43,746 nucleotides of DNA from Micrococcales bacterium (lineage in GTDB: Bacteria; Actinomycetota; Actinomycetes; S36-B12; CAIYMF01), in NCBI GenBank assembly GCA_024641605.1, contig JAHECT010000003.1, positions 1 to 43,746 on the forward strand, in the 5' to 3' direction. The position numbers and the translations under genes are program-made. Positions 1-8,575 of this stretch are shown here, piece by piece. The notes under the pieces were generated by a model. The model ran no database searches. It was given only the letters and a program-made list of their open reading frames with translations, and was not told the DNA's origin. Numbering within the stretch: position 1 is the first letter of the stretch; each line of letters begins with the position of its first letter.

Positions 1-2637
1 CGCCACCCACTTCAGCCCGCCGACGAGGACGAGGAGTCCGATCGCCATGCCCAGCACCAGCAACCAGGACCGGGCCGGCGGGGCGGCGGTCCCGAAGGCC
101 ACCTGCATCCAGGGCGAGAAGGTGAACAGCGCCTGGAGCGCCAGGGTGACGCTCACCCCGACGAGCAGCCAGCGGTTGCTGAACAGGCCGACCGACAGGA
201 CGGAGCCGTTGAGCGAGCGGCAGTTGAGCAGGTAGGCCGTCTCCATCGCGACGAAGGCGTTGACGGTGACGGTGCGAGCCTGTTCGATCGTGGCGCCCGC
301 CTGGAGCGTGAGCTCGAAGCTGATGAAGGCGCCCGCGAGCATGAGCACGCCGACGATGACCATCCGCCACACCAGGGAGCGGGTGACGATGGGCTCAGTC
401 GGCGCGCGTGGTGGCCGACGCATGATGCCGGGCTCGGCGGGCTCGAACGCGAGCATGAGGCCGAGTGCCACCGCCGTGGTCATGTTGACCCACAGGATCT
501 GGACCGGCGTCATCGGCAGGACGGTAGCGGTCACGATGGCCGCGAGGACGACCAGACCTTCGCCGATGTTCGTGGGCAGGGTCCACGCGATGAACTTGAC
601 CAGGTTGTCGTAGATCCCGCGGCCCTCCTCGACCGCTGCCTCGATGGTGGCGAAGTTGTCGTCGGCGAGCACCATGGCCGCGGACTCCTTTGCCACCTCG
701 GTCCCACCGGCGCCCATGGCGACGCCGATGTCCGCCTGCTTCAGCGCGGGGGCATCGTTCACTCCGTCCCCGGTCATCGCCACGACGTGGCCGCGGTCCT
801 GAAGGGCCTCGACGATGCGTAGCTTCTCGCCCGCGGTGACGCGTGCGACGACGTCCGCCCGGTCGATCAGGTCGGTGAGCTCAGTGGGGGAGCGCCCCGC
901 GAGGTCCGCTCCGGTCACCACCACGGGAGGGGAGCCGTCGGCGGGGCCGAGCCCGGCGCCGTGGGCGATGGCGGCGGCAGTGCGGGGGTGGTCACCGGTG
1001 ATCATCTTCACCGCGATCCCGGCGCGGCGGCAGGCGGCCACGGCGGCGACCGCCTCCGGCCGCAGCGGGTCCGCCATGGCCTGCAGACCCAGGAACTCGA
1101 GACCTCCGGGGGTCGCGTCCGGGAGAACGTCGGACTCCGAGGCGCCCCAGGCGAAGGCGAGCACCCGCAGGGCCCGCTCGGCGAGCGCTCCGGCGTCCCG
1201 TTCCACCGCCGTGGGGTCCCACTCCCCGTCGGATCGGTGCGCGCGATCGCACATGGCGAGCACCGCCTCGACCGATCCCTTGACCACCACGAGGTACCCA
1301 GCGCCGCCGCTGTCGTCGTGCAGCGTCGCCATCCAGCCGGCATCCGAGGAGAAGGGCAGCTCGTCGAGGCGCGGCCTCCGCGTCAGCTCCAGCCGCTGGT
1401 CGACCCCGAGCCGCAGTGCGACGTCGAGCAGGGCGGTCTCGGTGGGATCGCCGACGGAGACGACCGCGCCGTCGTCGTGCACGGTGAGGTGCGCGTTGCT
1501 GCAGAGCACGCCCGCCAGCAGGCACGGGCGGACCGACGGCCCCGGCGCGTCGTCGGGGTCGAGCTCCGTCCCGGCGACGACGAGGCGCTGCACGGTCATA
1601 CGGTTGCGGGTGAGCGTGCCGGTCTTGTCGGTGCACACCACCGTGGTGGATCCGAGCGTCTCGGCCGCGGGGAGCTTGCGGATGATGGCCCGCCGTCGAG
1701 CCATCCGCGACACCCCGATCGCGAGGGTGATCGTGACGGCGGCGGGCAGCCCCTCGGGGATGGCGGCGACGGCGAGCGCGACCGCGGCTGTCACCATGTC
1801 GGCGATCGACTCCCCGCGAGCGAGACCGAGCACGAGGGTCACCACCGCGAGGACGACGATCACCACCGTGAGCCAGCGGCCGAACACGGCGAGACGTCGC
1901 ATGAGCGGAGTGGTCACCCCGGTGGCGCTCCCGACGTACTGCTGGATCTGCCCGATCTCCGTCTCGGCACCGGTCGCCACGACGACGCCTCGACCGGTCC
2001 CCGCCGTCACCAAGGTGCCGGAGTAGGACATGTTGCGCCGGTCGGCCAGCGCCGTCTCCGCCGGCAGCGCGAGCGCGTGCTTGGCGACCGCCTCGGACTC
2101 CCCGGTCAGCGAGGACTCGTCGACGCGCAGCTCGCGGACCCCGATCAGGCGCAGGTCCGCCGGGACCTTGTCGCCGGCGTCGAGCAGCACCACGTCCCCT
2201 GGGACGACGCCGGCCGAGTCGATCTCGGCGACGCGGCTGTCGCGCAGCACCCTGGCGCGCGTCCGGGTGAGGTCGGCGAGTGCGGCCAGCGCGTCGGTGG
2301 CCCGCTGCTCCTGGACGAACCCGAGGATGGCGTTGACCAGAACGACGCCGGCGATGACCGAGGCATCGACGTACTCGCCGACGGCTAGCGTCACCGCCAG
2401 CGCGGCGAGCAGCACATAGATGAGCGGGTTGTGGAACTGCATCGCGAACTGCACGACCGGCCCGCGTCGGCGGGTGGCCGGCGCCACGTTCGGTCCGTAG
2501 CGCACCAGCCGGTCGGCCGCCTCGTGCGGGCTCAGACCGCGTTCAGGATCGCTGCCCGCGACGAGCAGCACCTCGTGGACCGCCAGACCGTGATGGCCTC
2601 CGCGGCCGTCGAGAGCGACACGACTAGTCGTCGACAT
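1..2637 (-). CDS. Cation-translocating P-type ATPase (P2/CtpF-like), C-terminus cut by window edge
   Basis: Membrane pump that couples ATP hydrolysis to cation transport. 879 residues are visible, in frame to position 1, so only the extreme C-terminus is missing. In order: N-terminal cation-ATPase domain, the M4 motif AIPEGLP with Glu295, the phosphorylation motif CTDKTGTLT with Asp337, the hinge TGDGVNDAP near residue 622, then M5 (PTNIGE) and M6 (LWVNMTTA, Asn718). This places it with P2 Ca2+/Na+-type pumps. The residue matching the calcium-binding Asp800 of SERCA is Ala722, so the ion is uncertain. The ATG overlaps the end of the universal stress gene by 14 nt and has no clear ribosome binding site, suggesting translational coupling. 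In Mycobacterium tuberculosis ctpF also sits beside a universal stress gene. Family is certain; substrate is not. Confidence 0.93.
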   Translation of the reverse strand, partial: MSTTSRVALDGRGGHHGLAVHEVLLVAGSDPERGLSPHEAADRLVRYGPNVAPATRRRGPVVQFAMQFHNPLIYVLLAALAVTLAVGEYVDASVIAGVVLVNAILGFVQEQRATDALAALADLTRTRARVLRDSRVAEIDSAGVVPGDVVLLDAGDKVPADLRLIGVRELRVDESSLTGESEAVAKHALALPAETALADRRNMSYSGTLVTAGTGRGVVVATGAETEIGQIQQYVGSATGVTTPLMRRLAVFGRWLTVVIVVLAVVTLVLGLARGESIADMVTAAVALAVAAIPEGLPAAVTITLAIGVSRMARRRAIIRKLPAAETLGSTTVVCTDKTGTLTRNRMTVQRLVVAGTELDPDDAPGPSVRPCLLAGVLCSNAHLTVHDDGAVVSVGDPTETALLDVALRLGVDQRLELTRRPRLDELPFSSDAGWMATLHDDSGGAGYLVVVKGSVEAVLAMCDRAHRSDGEWDPTAVERDAGALAERALRVLAFAWGASESDVLPDATPGGLEFLGLQAMADPLRPEAVAAVAACRRAGIAVKMITGDHPRTAAAIAHGAGLGPADGSPPVVVTGADLAGRSPTELTDLIDRADVVARVTAGEKLRIVEALQDRGHVVAMTGDGVNDAPALKQADIGVAMGAGGTEVAKESAAMVLADDNFATIEAAVEEGRGIYDNLVKFIAWTLPTNIGEGLVVLAAIVTATVLPMTPVQILWVNMTTAVALGLMLAFEPAEPGIMRRPPRAPTEPIVTRSLVWRMVIVGVLMLAGAFISFELTLQAGATIEQARTVTVNAFVAMETAYLLNCRSLNGSVLSVGLFSNRWLLVGVSVTLALQALFTFSPWMQVAFGTAAPPARSWLLVLGMAIGLLVLVGGLKWVA

Positions 2638-3412
2638 GGGACTCGTGGCGCTGACCGTCGCGGGCGACGAGGACCGAGCACGGAGCGTGGCGCAGGACGG
2701 CGCTGGCCACCGATCCGATCCAGAACCGCTCGAGTCCAGCCACACCGCGCGTGCCGAGGGCGACGAGGTCGGCATTCGTCCGAGCGACGGTGTCGAGGAT
2801 GGACCACCGCGGGTTCACGGTCAGGTCGAGCTCGTCGGGCACGACCACCAGCACCTCGACGTCCGCGCCGGCACGTGCGAGGTGTTCCCCGGTGCGTTCG
2901 GCCACGGGCACCAGTGATCGGTCGCCGGAGTCGATCGACAAGACGATGGCGCGGGTCCCCGCCAGCCAGGGGAGGCCGGTCACCGCGTCGACGGCGGCGC
3001 CCGCGTGGGCCGATCCGTCGACACAGACGAGGACCGGTCCGCCGTGGACCGGCCGACGCGCGACGACGAGGGGCTCGCGTGCGGCGTGCGCGAGGTGCTC
3101 GGGGACCTTGCCCAGGTGAGCCACCTGATGGCGCGCCGTGCCCCTGGCACCGACCACGAGGAGGTCGTCCTCGTGGCGTGCGGCGAGGACCCGGCGCGGG
3201 TCGCCGACCAGGACACCCGCCGTCGCTCGGTCGAAAGCCGCGCCGACGAGTGGCTCGGGGTCCGCCTCGGGGGCGCCGCCCGGGGCGTCGGCGCGCACCA
3301 GCATCGTGACGGCGTCCCACCCGGTCCAGGGGTGGGACAGGATCCAGGCTCGGGCGTCGTGGGCACCCGGTGAGCGGTCGTCGCAGAGGACGAGCGTGGG
3401 TCGACCAGGCAT
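2624..3412 (-). CDS. Tandem-domain universal stress protein (UspA family)
   Basis: Cytoplasmic stress protein of 262 residues with two Usp domains, about 1-122 and 125-255. The second domain ends in GTRGVAGLERFWIGSVA, the G-2X-G-9X-G-S pattern of ATP-binding Usp proteins. The first domain keeps a weaker version (VVGARG). It is the first gene of a two-gene unit with the P-type ATPase, whose start lies inside its 3' end. Tandem Usp proteins next to CtpF-type pumps are known from hypoxia (DosR) regulons of mycobacteria, so a role in low-oxygen or redox stress is a reasonable inference. I did not find a convincing DosR box upstream. A GAGGTG stretch upstream of the ATG may serve as ribosome binding site. 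Confidence 0.88.
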   Translation of the reverse strand: MPGRPTLVLCDDRSPGAHDARAWILSHPWTGWDAVTMLVRADAPGGAPEADPEPLVGAAFDRATAGVLVGDPRRVLAARHEDDLLVVGARGTARHQVAHLGKVPEHLAHAAREPLVVARRPVHGGPVLVCVDGSAHAGAAVDAVTGLPWLAGTRAIVLSIDSGDRSLVPVAERTGEHLARAGADVEVLVVVPDELDLTVNPRWSILDTVARTNADLVALGTRGVAGLERFWIGSVASAVLRHAPCSVLVARDGQRHESHVDD

Positions 3413-3544
3413 GGCGCATCACCTCGATGTCGCGTCCTGCCTCCAGCATCGACCCGCGGAGGCGTCCGCGTCGGTCCATGAACCGGATGCGACCCAACTC
3501 ATGCTCGGTCGCGCCCGCGACCCGACCGGCCACCGGACGCGGAG

Positions 3545-3574
3545 CGGCCCCGCTCCTGGGCAGGAACGGGGCCG
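3545..3574 (-). terminator. Hairpin after the secreted protease gene
   Basis: A 13-bp inverted repeat (3545-3557 with 3562-3574, loop GGGC read on plus). On the minus-strand RNA the only irregular pair is a G-U wobble. It lies 20 nt past the protease stop and before the stress-protein start. There is no U-tract, which is usual for very GC-rich genomes. Confidence 0.6.
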
Positions 3575-3593
3575 GTGTCCGGGGGCGGCGCGG

Positions 3594-4616
3594 TCAGGCG
3601 ACCTTGTTCGTCGTCGTGGCCTTGGCCGCGGCGTAGGCGGCCTGCTCGACCGAGCCGAGGTAGGGCCCGAACATGCGGTTCTTGAGGCCGCGGTAGGTGA
3701 AGCTGTTGACCGAGGTGAGGGTGCCCACGCCGGTCGCGGCGTTGAAGTCGCGGAACCAGGGTCCACCGCTGGACCCGCCGTTGAGCGAGCAGGACAGGCT
3801 GAAGTCGGTCGAGCCGCCCCAGACGTCGGCCGAATCCGTCCCCGAGCAGTAGACGAGGTCGTTGCCCGTGTACGGGGTCGCGGCCGGGTAGCCGAACGCG
3901 AAGACCTGCGTGGGGTGAGCCGTGTTGAAGGCGATGGCCTGCGCGCCGACGACGTCGTCGAGCTGGCTGCTCGCCTTCCCGCCCGCGCCCATGACGGCGA
4001 AGCCGATGTCGTGGTTGAAGTCGCTCGCCGCCCACTGGGACGTGGTGACCAGGGCGCTCGCTGTCCAGCACCCGTAAGCCGTGCTGTCGCAGGTGAACGT
4101 CGGAGCGGTGTCGAACTCGGGCACGAACATCCAGTTCGTGGCGAAGGCGTCCTTGACGTCGTCGTAGACGCAGTGCCCGGCGGTCAGGACCAGCGCGCGG
4201 CCGGCGACGCCGTCCTGCACGACGCTGCCGGAGCAGACGTAGTTGGACGCGCCCATCGTGAACAGCACCTTGCCGGTGGTCTTGAGGACCGCTCCGCCGG
4301 CGTTCCACGAGGCGCCGGTCACCGACGTTGTTCCGCCACCGGAGCCGCCTCCGCCGGGCTTGCCCTTTCCACCGCTGCCGCCTGGCTTTCCGGTCTCGAC
4401 CCGGCGGCCAAGCGCATCCACGCTGAGGTCGGCGGGGACGGCCGAGGCGACCCGGGCGGGGGTCCAGTAGGCGACGACCGCGGCGTGGCTCTGCCCGGTC
4501 GCTGAGGCCACGGCCCCGACGCCTCCCGGAGCAGCCTCGGCGGCGCCGCCGGTGAGCAGAGCGCCTGCCAGCACGGCCGTGGCGGACAGGAGCAGGGCGG
4601 GACGCGTGGGGCGCAT
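3594..4616 (-). CDS. Secreted trypsin-like serine protease
   Basis: Exported peptidase of 340 residues. Residues 1-29 form a signal peptide (MRPTRPALLL, hydrophobic core, then GGAAEAA). A propeptide-like stretch and a Gly/Lys/Pro-rich linker (77-95) follow, then a chymotrypsin-fold domain from about 100. The catalytic triad is His148 (LTAGHC), Asp203 (HDIGF) and Ser283 (GGSSGGP, with Ser in place of the usual Asp before the nucleophile). Six cysteines (128, 149, 176, 183, 257, 276) could form three disulfides, supporting extracellular location. It appears monocistronic with its own hairpin terminator. The ATG follows a GAAGG stretch. Substrate cannot be told from sequence; streptogrisin/glutamyl-endopeptidase-like enzymes are the nearest comparison. 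Confidence 0.9.
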   Translation of the reverse strand: MRPTRPALLLSATAVLAGALLTGGAAEAAPGGVGAVASATGQSHAAVVAYWTPARVASAVPADLSVDALGRRVETGKPGGSGGKGKPGGGGSGGGTTSVTGASWNAGGAVLKTTGKVLFTMGASNYVCSGSVVQDGVAGRALVLTAGHCVYDDVKDAFATNWMFVPEFDTAPTFTCDSTAYGCWTASALVTTSQWAASDFNHDIGFAVMGAGGKASSQLDDVVGAQAIAFNTAHPTQVFAFGYPAATPYTGNDLVYCSGTDSADVWGGSTDFSLSCSLNGGSSGGPWFRDFNAATGVGTLTSVNSFTYRGLKNRMFGPYLGSVEQAAYAAAKATTTNKVA

Positions 4617-4651
4617 GGGTCAGCCTTCGTCGAGGGACGGGGTGCGGATCA

Positions 4652-4657
4652 GTACAG
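4652..4657 (-). promoter_or_regulatory. Candidate -10 element of the protease gene
   Basis: TGTACT on the minus strand, about 35 nt upstream of the ATG at 4616. It is one of the few AT-containing hexamers in this 174-bp intergenic stretch. No good -35 is seen. Confidence 0.3.
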
Positions 4658-4790
4658 CGCACCGGACGCGGCGGTGGGGGGAACGGAGTCCGAGTTGAGA
4701 CGTTTTCCCGGCATTCGGGCGAGCGCTCTCACCCTGAGTGGCGAAGGCGTCGCTCAGAGTTCTCGATGCGCGGGCGCCGGCCGGGACGCG

Positions 4791-5903
4791 CTAGACGTCC
4801 GTCGGCACGAGGGAGGTGCCCGACCTCATCCGGTCGCGGAAGGACCCCGCTGCGAACTCGCGGTCCTTGAGCCGCTCGAGGTACTGGCGAAAGGTGCGCG
4901 TGCCGTACGGCGGTGCCACGTGCGTGACCACCGTCCAGTACTTGGCCGCGTCGAGGTAGTACACGACGCTGCGCAGCTTCGGGTAGAGCGCTCCCGCCCG
5001 ACGCAGTCGAGCGGTCTTCTTGTCCCAGCCGGCGATCGTCTCCTGCTCCCACACCGGCTCGCGACCGAGGACGTCGAACATCATCTCGCCCGCGGACCGC
5101 AGGGTGACCACGTTGTCCGCCGTCCACGGTCCGCCCACCGGCAGGATCCGCCCGACGGCGTCCTCGGAGGCGAGCGCGTTGACGAGGAACTCGGCGAGGT
5201 CCTCGCGGGCGATGGGGTTGACGAGGTTCCACTCGCCATGATCGAAGATGCGGTACGGCGCACCGTTCTTCACGTCGCCGAAGTTGATCGCCAGGTACGG
5301 GTAGTACGCGGTCGGTCGGACGATCGTGTACGGCAAGCCGCCGAAGTGGCCCCCCACGAGCTCGCCCTCCACGCGCAGCTTGTGCACCTGGGTCTGCAGC
5401 TCGGGTCGGTAGACGCCGTAGTCGCTCACGTGGACGAACCGGCGGACACCGGCCTTCGCGGCGAGATCGGCGGCGAGGTGCGGTGCCTCGTAGTCGACGG
5501 CCAGACACTCGGCCTCGTCGTTGGGCCGCCGGGAGGCGAGCAGGCAGATGACCGCGTCGACGGGGTGGGAGTCGAACGCGCGCTCGACGTCCCGTGCATC
5601 GGTGGCAGCACCGGCGACGACGGTGACGTCCAGATCGTCGCACCCGGGCACCGGACGGCCCTCGCGAGTCAGGGCGACGGGCGCGAAGCCGCGGCCCGCC
5701 AGCTCACGCACGACCGCCTGGCCGATGTAGCCGGTCGCTCCCAGCACCAGGACGCGCCGACCATCGCCCTCGCCGACCGCGCCCACGGGGTAGGCCGAGC
5801 GCACCGGGTCCTGGGGCGGGGCGCCGAGGACGCGGTCGCGGAGCGCGAGCGTCTCGCGCCGGGCTGCCGCCGGATCGAGCTTGCCGAGGATGAGCGAGGA
5901 CAC
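4791..5903 (-). CDS. Atypical SDR, NAD(P)-dependent reductase resembling divinyl chlorophyllide 8-vinyl reductase
   Basis: A 370-residue atypical short-chain dehydrogenase. A polar N-terminal extension (about 1-50) precedes the Rossmann motif VLVLGATGYIGQAVVREL, followed by NmrA-like elements: DARDVERAF, VDAVICLLASR, and a tetrapyrrole-reductase-like mid-section HVSDYGVY ... GLPYTIVRPTAYYPYLAINFGDVKNGAPY. Overall layout, length and C-terminal tail resemble BciA/DVR enzymes that reduce the 8-vinyl group of chlorophyll precursors. No other chlorophyll biosynthesis gene is visible, so the real substrate is probably different. GTG start at 5903 chosen because GGAGG lies 8 nt upstream. It is divergent from the ABC1 kinase gene across 163 bp. 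Fold is secure; chlorophyllide-like substrate is only a resemblance. Confidence 0.7.
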   Translation of the reverse strand: MSSLILGKLDPAAARRETLALRDRVLGAPPQDPVRSAYPVGAVGEGDGRRVLVLGATGYIGQAVVRELAGRGFAPVALTREGRPVPGCDDLDVTVVAGAATDARDVERAFDSHPVDAVICLLASRRPNDEAECLAVDYEAPHLAADLAAKAGVRRFVHVSDYGVYRPELQTQVHKLRVEGELVGGHFGGLPYTIVRPTAYYPYLAINFGDVKNGAPYRIFDHGEWNLVNPIAREDLAEFLVNALASEDAVGRILPVGGPWTADNVVTLRSAGEMMFDVLGREPVWEQETIAGWDKKTARLRRAGALYPKLRSVVYYLDAAKYWTVVTHVAPPYGTRTFRQYLERLKDREFAAGSFRDRMRSGTSLVPTDV

Positions 5904-5957
5904 CGAGATCGCCTCCGACTGCGTCGGGACGGGGCCGGGCTCCCCGGGGACCCCCTC

Positions 5958-5963
5958 ACGCTA
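5958..5963 (-). promoter_or_regulatory. Candidate -10 element of the SDR gene
   Basis: TAGCGT on the minus strand, matching the (T/C)AGNNT pattern found before many starts here. It would give a leader of roughly 50 nt that includes the GGAGG ribosome binding site. Confidence 0.35.
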
Positions 5964-6054
5964 GCGCTCGCTGGGGCTCACGACCGGGCAACCGCGGTCC
6001 CCGCCTCACCGCGTGTGCGTCGAGCGTTGACGCTCGCCCGGGCCGCGCGACGCG

Positions 6055-6060
6055 GATACT
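6055..6060 (+). promoter_or_regulatory. -10 element, leaderless type, ABC1 kinase gene
   Basis: GATACT ends 6 nt before the GTG at 6067, so transcription would begin at or next to the start codon. No ribosome binding site precedes the GTG. A CGAGCG-TTGA-CGCTCG inverted repeat at 6021-6036 lies where a regulator could bind. Confidence 0.5.
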
Positions 6061-6066
6061 GGTGCG

Positions 6067-7398
6067 GTGCCCCCTACGTCCGTCGCGCTCCGCTCCGCGC
6101 GGATCGCCGGGCTGGTCGGCGGGCTCACGGCGCGCTCGGCGCTCACGGCGCTCCGCTGCCGGTGGGCGGAGGACCCCGCGGCGCTACGGAGGGGGACCCG
6201 GGCCCGCAACGCAGAGGCGCTGCGGTCGACCCTCGGCGCCATGAAGGGCGGCGCGCTCAAGGCGGGTCAGCTGCTGTCCACCGTGGACTCGCTCTTCCCG
6301 CCCGACCCGGACCGTACGTGGACCGAGGCGCTGACCGGCCTGCAGGAGGGCAACGCACCGTTGTCCTGGCGCGAGGTGGAGCCCGAGCTCGTGCGCGGGC
6401 TCGGACCGGGCTGGGCGCAGTCGTTCCGCGAGCTCGACACCGAGGCGGTCGCGGCCGCGTCCTTGGGACAGGTCCACCGCGGGGTGTGGCACGACGGCCG
6501 AGAGGTCGCGGTCAAGGTGCAATACCCCTTCGCGCGTGAGGCGCTGCTGTCCGACCTCCGCGCCCTCGGGGTCTCATTGCGCCTGGCCGGCGCGGTGCTG
6601 CCCGGACTGGTGGCCGCCCCGCTCGTGGGCGAGCTGCGGGTCCGGGCGGAGGAGGAGCTCGACTACCACCATGAGGCGCGTGCCCAGCGGGCTGTTGCCG
6701 ACGCCTTCGCCGACTCGGGGGAGTACGCCGTGCCCGGCGTCGTCGCCGTCGGCGACGGGGTCCTCGTCGGCGAGTGGGTGGACGGGCGCCCTCTCGTGTC
6801 GGTGGCCGCGGACCCGCTGCCCGACCGGCAGGAGCTCGCCGAGCGCTACCAGCGGTTCGTGCTCCTCGCGCCCGCCCGGGCCGGGTGGCTGCATGCCGAC
6901 CCCCACCCGGGCAACTTCCGTGCGACCCCCGACGGCCGGCTCGGTGTGCTCGATTTCGGCGCCGTCGTCTCCATGCCCGACGGCCTTCCTCGGGAGTTCG
7001 GCCGGCTGGTGCGCGCGTTCGCGGACGGCGGGACCGACGCCGAGGTGGAGTCGGCGCTGCGCGCCTTCGGCCTGGTCCGGCCGGGGAGGCAGGTCGACGT
7101 GGCGAGCCTCGGTGCGGTCATGTCGCCCTTCGGCGAGCCCGCACGTCACGACCGGTTCGCGTTCTCACCCACCTGGCTGCGCTCGTGCTTCGCGACCGAC
7201 GACGCCGCGCGCGACCCGGACTACACCGCGGCGCTCGGACTGACCCTCCCCCCCGAGCACCTCATGACGCAGCGGGTCTGGCTCGGCGTGATCGGGGTGC
7301 TCTGCCGCCTCGACGTCACGATCCCGGTGCGCGGCGTCCTGCAGGACCTGCTTCCCGGGTTCGCCGACGAGGCACCGGAGGAGTCCGCGCGGCGCTAG
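6067..7398 (+). CDS. ABC1/AarF/UbiB-family atypical kinase
   Basis: Atypical protein-kinase-like ATPase of 443 residues. The family hallmark KxGQ appears as Lys65-Gln68 in GGALKAGQLLS, then the Ala-rich loop AAASLGQV (129-136) replaces the normal P-loop. Lys150 (VAVKVQ) is the conserved ATP-contacting lysine, DPHPGNF (278-284) the catalytic loop and LDFG (Asp296) the metal-binding motif, so all key residues are present. Family members support quinone synthesis or lipid homeostasis (UbiB, Coq8, plastid ABC1K). GTG start is fixed by the leaderless-type -10 six nt upstream. It is divergent from the DVR-like reductase, and its TAG stop forms part of the next gene's -10. Confidence 0.88.
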   Translation: MPPTSVALRSARIAGLVGGLTARSALTALRCRWAEDPAALRRGTRARNAEALRSTLGAMKGGALKAGQLLSTVDSLFPPDPDRTWTEALTGLQEGNAPLSWREVEPELVRGLGPGWAQSFRELDTEAVAAASLGQVHRGVWHDGREVAVKVQYPFAREALLSDLRALGVSLRLAGAVLPGLVAAPLVGELRVRAEEELDYHHEARAQRAVADAFADSGEYAVPGVVAVGDGVLVGEWVDGRPLVSVAADPLPDRQELAERYQRFVLLAPARAGWLHADPHPGNFRATPDGRLGVLDFGAVVSMPDGLPREFGRLVRAFADGGTDAEVESALRAFGLVRPGRQVDVASLGAVMSPFGEPARHDRFAFSPTWLRSCFATDDAARDPDYTAALGLTLPPEHLMTQRVWLGVIGVLCRLDVTIPVRGVLQDLLPGFADEAPEESARR

Positions 7399-7401
7399 AT
7401 T
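7396..7401 (+). promoter_or_regulatory. -10 element, leaderless type, small membrane protein gene
   Basis: TAGATT ends 6 nt before the ATG at 7408. Its first three bases are the TAG stop codon of the upstream kinase gene. Confidence 0.45.
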
Positions 7402-7407
7402 CGCGGC

Positions 7408-7692
7408 ATGTGCTGCTTGCTGATCGTCCTCGGCCTGCTGGGCCCGCGCGTGGCGTTCCTTGCCACCTGGCTGTTCAGCACGCGCGTCGCGGTGGCCTTC
7501 AGTGGGGAGTTCTGGCTGCCCGCGCTCGGTCTCGTCTTCCTGCCGTGGACCGCACTGTTCTACGTGTTCGCCTACGCGCCCATCGCCGGTGTCTCGTCGC
7601 TGGGGTGGGTGTTCGTCGCGATCGGCTTCGCGCTCGACATCGCGACCTACTCCAGCCGCGCGGCCCAGAGGCGCTTCTACACGTCCGCCTGA
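7408..7692 (+). CDS. Small integral membrane protein, function unknown
   Basis: 94 residues with three likely membrane segments at about 5-25, 37-58 and 62-80, joined by very short loops. The tail is basic (SSRAAQRRFY). The pattern MCCLL...GPR...LFLPWTALFYVFAY...GWVFVAIGFALDI resembles a small actinobacterial membrane family of unknown role. It directly follows the ABC1 kinase gene with only 9 nt between, yet has its own leaderless-type -10. It converges on the hydrolase gene at 7722. Confidence 0.7.
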   Translation: MCCLLIVLGLLGPRVAFLATWLFSTRVAVAFSGEFWLPALGLVFLPWTALFYVFAYAPIAGVSSLGWVFVAIGFALDIATYSSRAAQRRFYTSA

Positions 7693-7721
7693 TCAGCGGT
7701 CTCGCGGTGCCCGGCCGCCGC

Positions 7722-8552
7722 TCAGCGCAGGACCACGGTCTCGCTCAGGGGCCCCTCGGGGTGGTCAGTGGCGACGTAACCCACCTCGAGGGAGTCGTCG
7801 AGGAAGCCTCTGACGAGCCCGGCCAGCTCACGCGGGTGGCTGAAGTTGATCGCGTGCGCCGCGTCCTTGACCACCGCGACCGTGAGGTCGCTCCGCATCT
7901 GCGCGACCACGTCCTTGATTCGCCCGGCTCCGGGGAGAAGCGGGTCACGGACGCCGAGCACGGCCAGGGCAGGGACGTCCAGCTCGAGCAGCTCCTCCAG
8001 CGCGGGGAAGCGGGTCATCGCCGCGAACAGCCGGAAGGTGTCCACCACGCCGAAGTGCAGGTAGTCGGGAACGGCCACCCGAGCCATCGACGGCGGCTCA
8101 CGCAGGGCGTCACTCGCCAGCTGGCGCACGGCCCTCGGCAGGGGCACGTTGTTGGCGCCGCCCGCCGGGGAGACCAGGACGAGCTTCGACACGCGATCGC
8201 GATGCCGCGTGGCCAGCGAGATGAGGATGGCGGTGCCCAGGGAGTTGCCGACGACGACGGCGCGCTCGACGCCGACGGCGTCCAGGAAGTCGGCTGCGGC
8301 GTCGGCCAGCCGGTCGATGCTCTGGCCACCGCTGAGGGCGGGGCTGCGTCCGAAGCTGGGCAGGTCCGGGACGTAGGTGGGATGGCGGTCGGTGAGCAGG
8401 CGGGCCGTGGGAGTCATGTAGGTCCCGGAGATGGCGAAGCCGTGGACGTGCAGGATCGGCTCCCCCTCGGCCGTGAGGCCGCCCGACCTGTAGTAGATCG
8501 GGGTCCCTCCGGCGATCACCCATCCGGTGTCGAGGTCGGTCTCGGGGTGCAA
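7722..8552 (-). CDS. Alpha/beta-fold hydrolase
   Basis: 276-residue hydrolase of the MhpC/lipase-like group. The oxyanion motif HVHGFA is at 35-40, the nucleophile elbow VVGNSLGTA gives Ser104, Asp203 lies in GVRDPLLP and His233 in AAHAINFSHP, so the triad is complete. A cap region spans about 130-190. I chose TTG at 8552 because GGAAGGA lies 7 nt upstream; earlier in-frame starts would run into the methyltransferase gene, whose stop is 23 nt upstream. The two are probably co-transcribed. Substrate is unknown; a small ester or C-C bond is typical for this family. Confidence 0.85.
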   Translation of the reverse strand: MHPETDLDTGWVIAGGTPIYYRSGGLTAEGEPILHVHGFAISGTYMTPTARLLTDRHPTYVPDLPSFGRSPALSGGQSIDRLADAAADFLDAVGVERAVVVGNSLGTAILISLATRHRDRVSKLVLVSPAGGANNVPLPRAVRQLASDALREPPSMARVAVPDYLHFGVVDTFRLFAAMTRFPALEELLELDVPALAVLGVRDPLLPGAGRIKDVVAQMRSDLTVAVVKDAAHAINFSHPRELAGLVRGFLDDSLEVGYVATDHPEGPLSETVVLR

Positions 8553-8575
8553 GCGATGGTCCTTCCGTGGCTGGG

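Noticed and set aside
3413-3544. DosR box before the stress-protein/pump unit
   Set aside because: No match to the palindromic GGGACT-N6-GTCCC-like core beyond chance was visible, although the gene pairing resembles a DosR regulon locus.
4735-4758. CTGAG...CTCAG inverted repeat after the SDR gene as terminator
   Set aside because: Only 5 bp with a 14-nt loop, and no second supporting feature.
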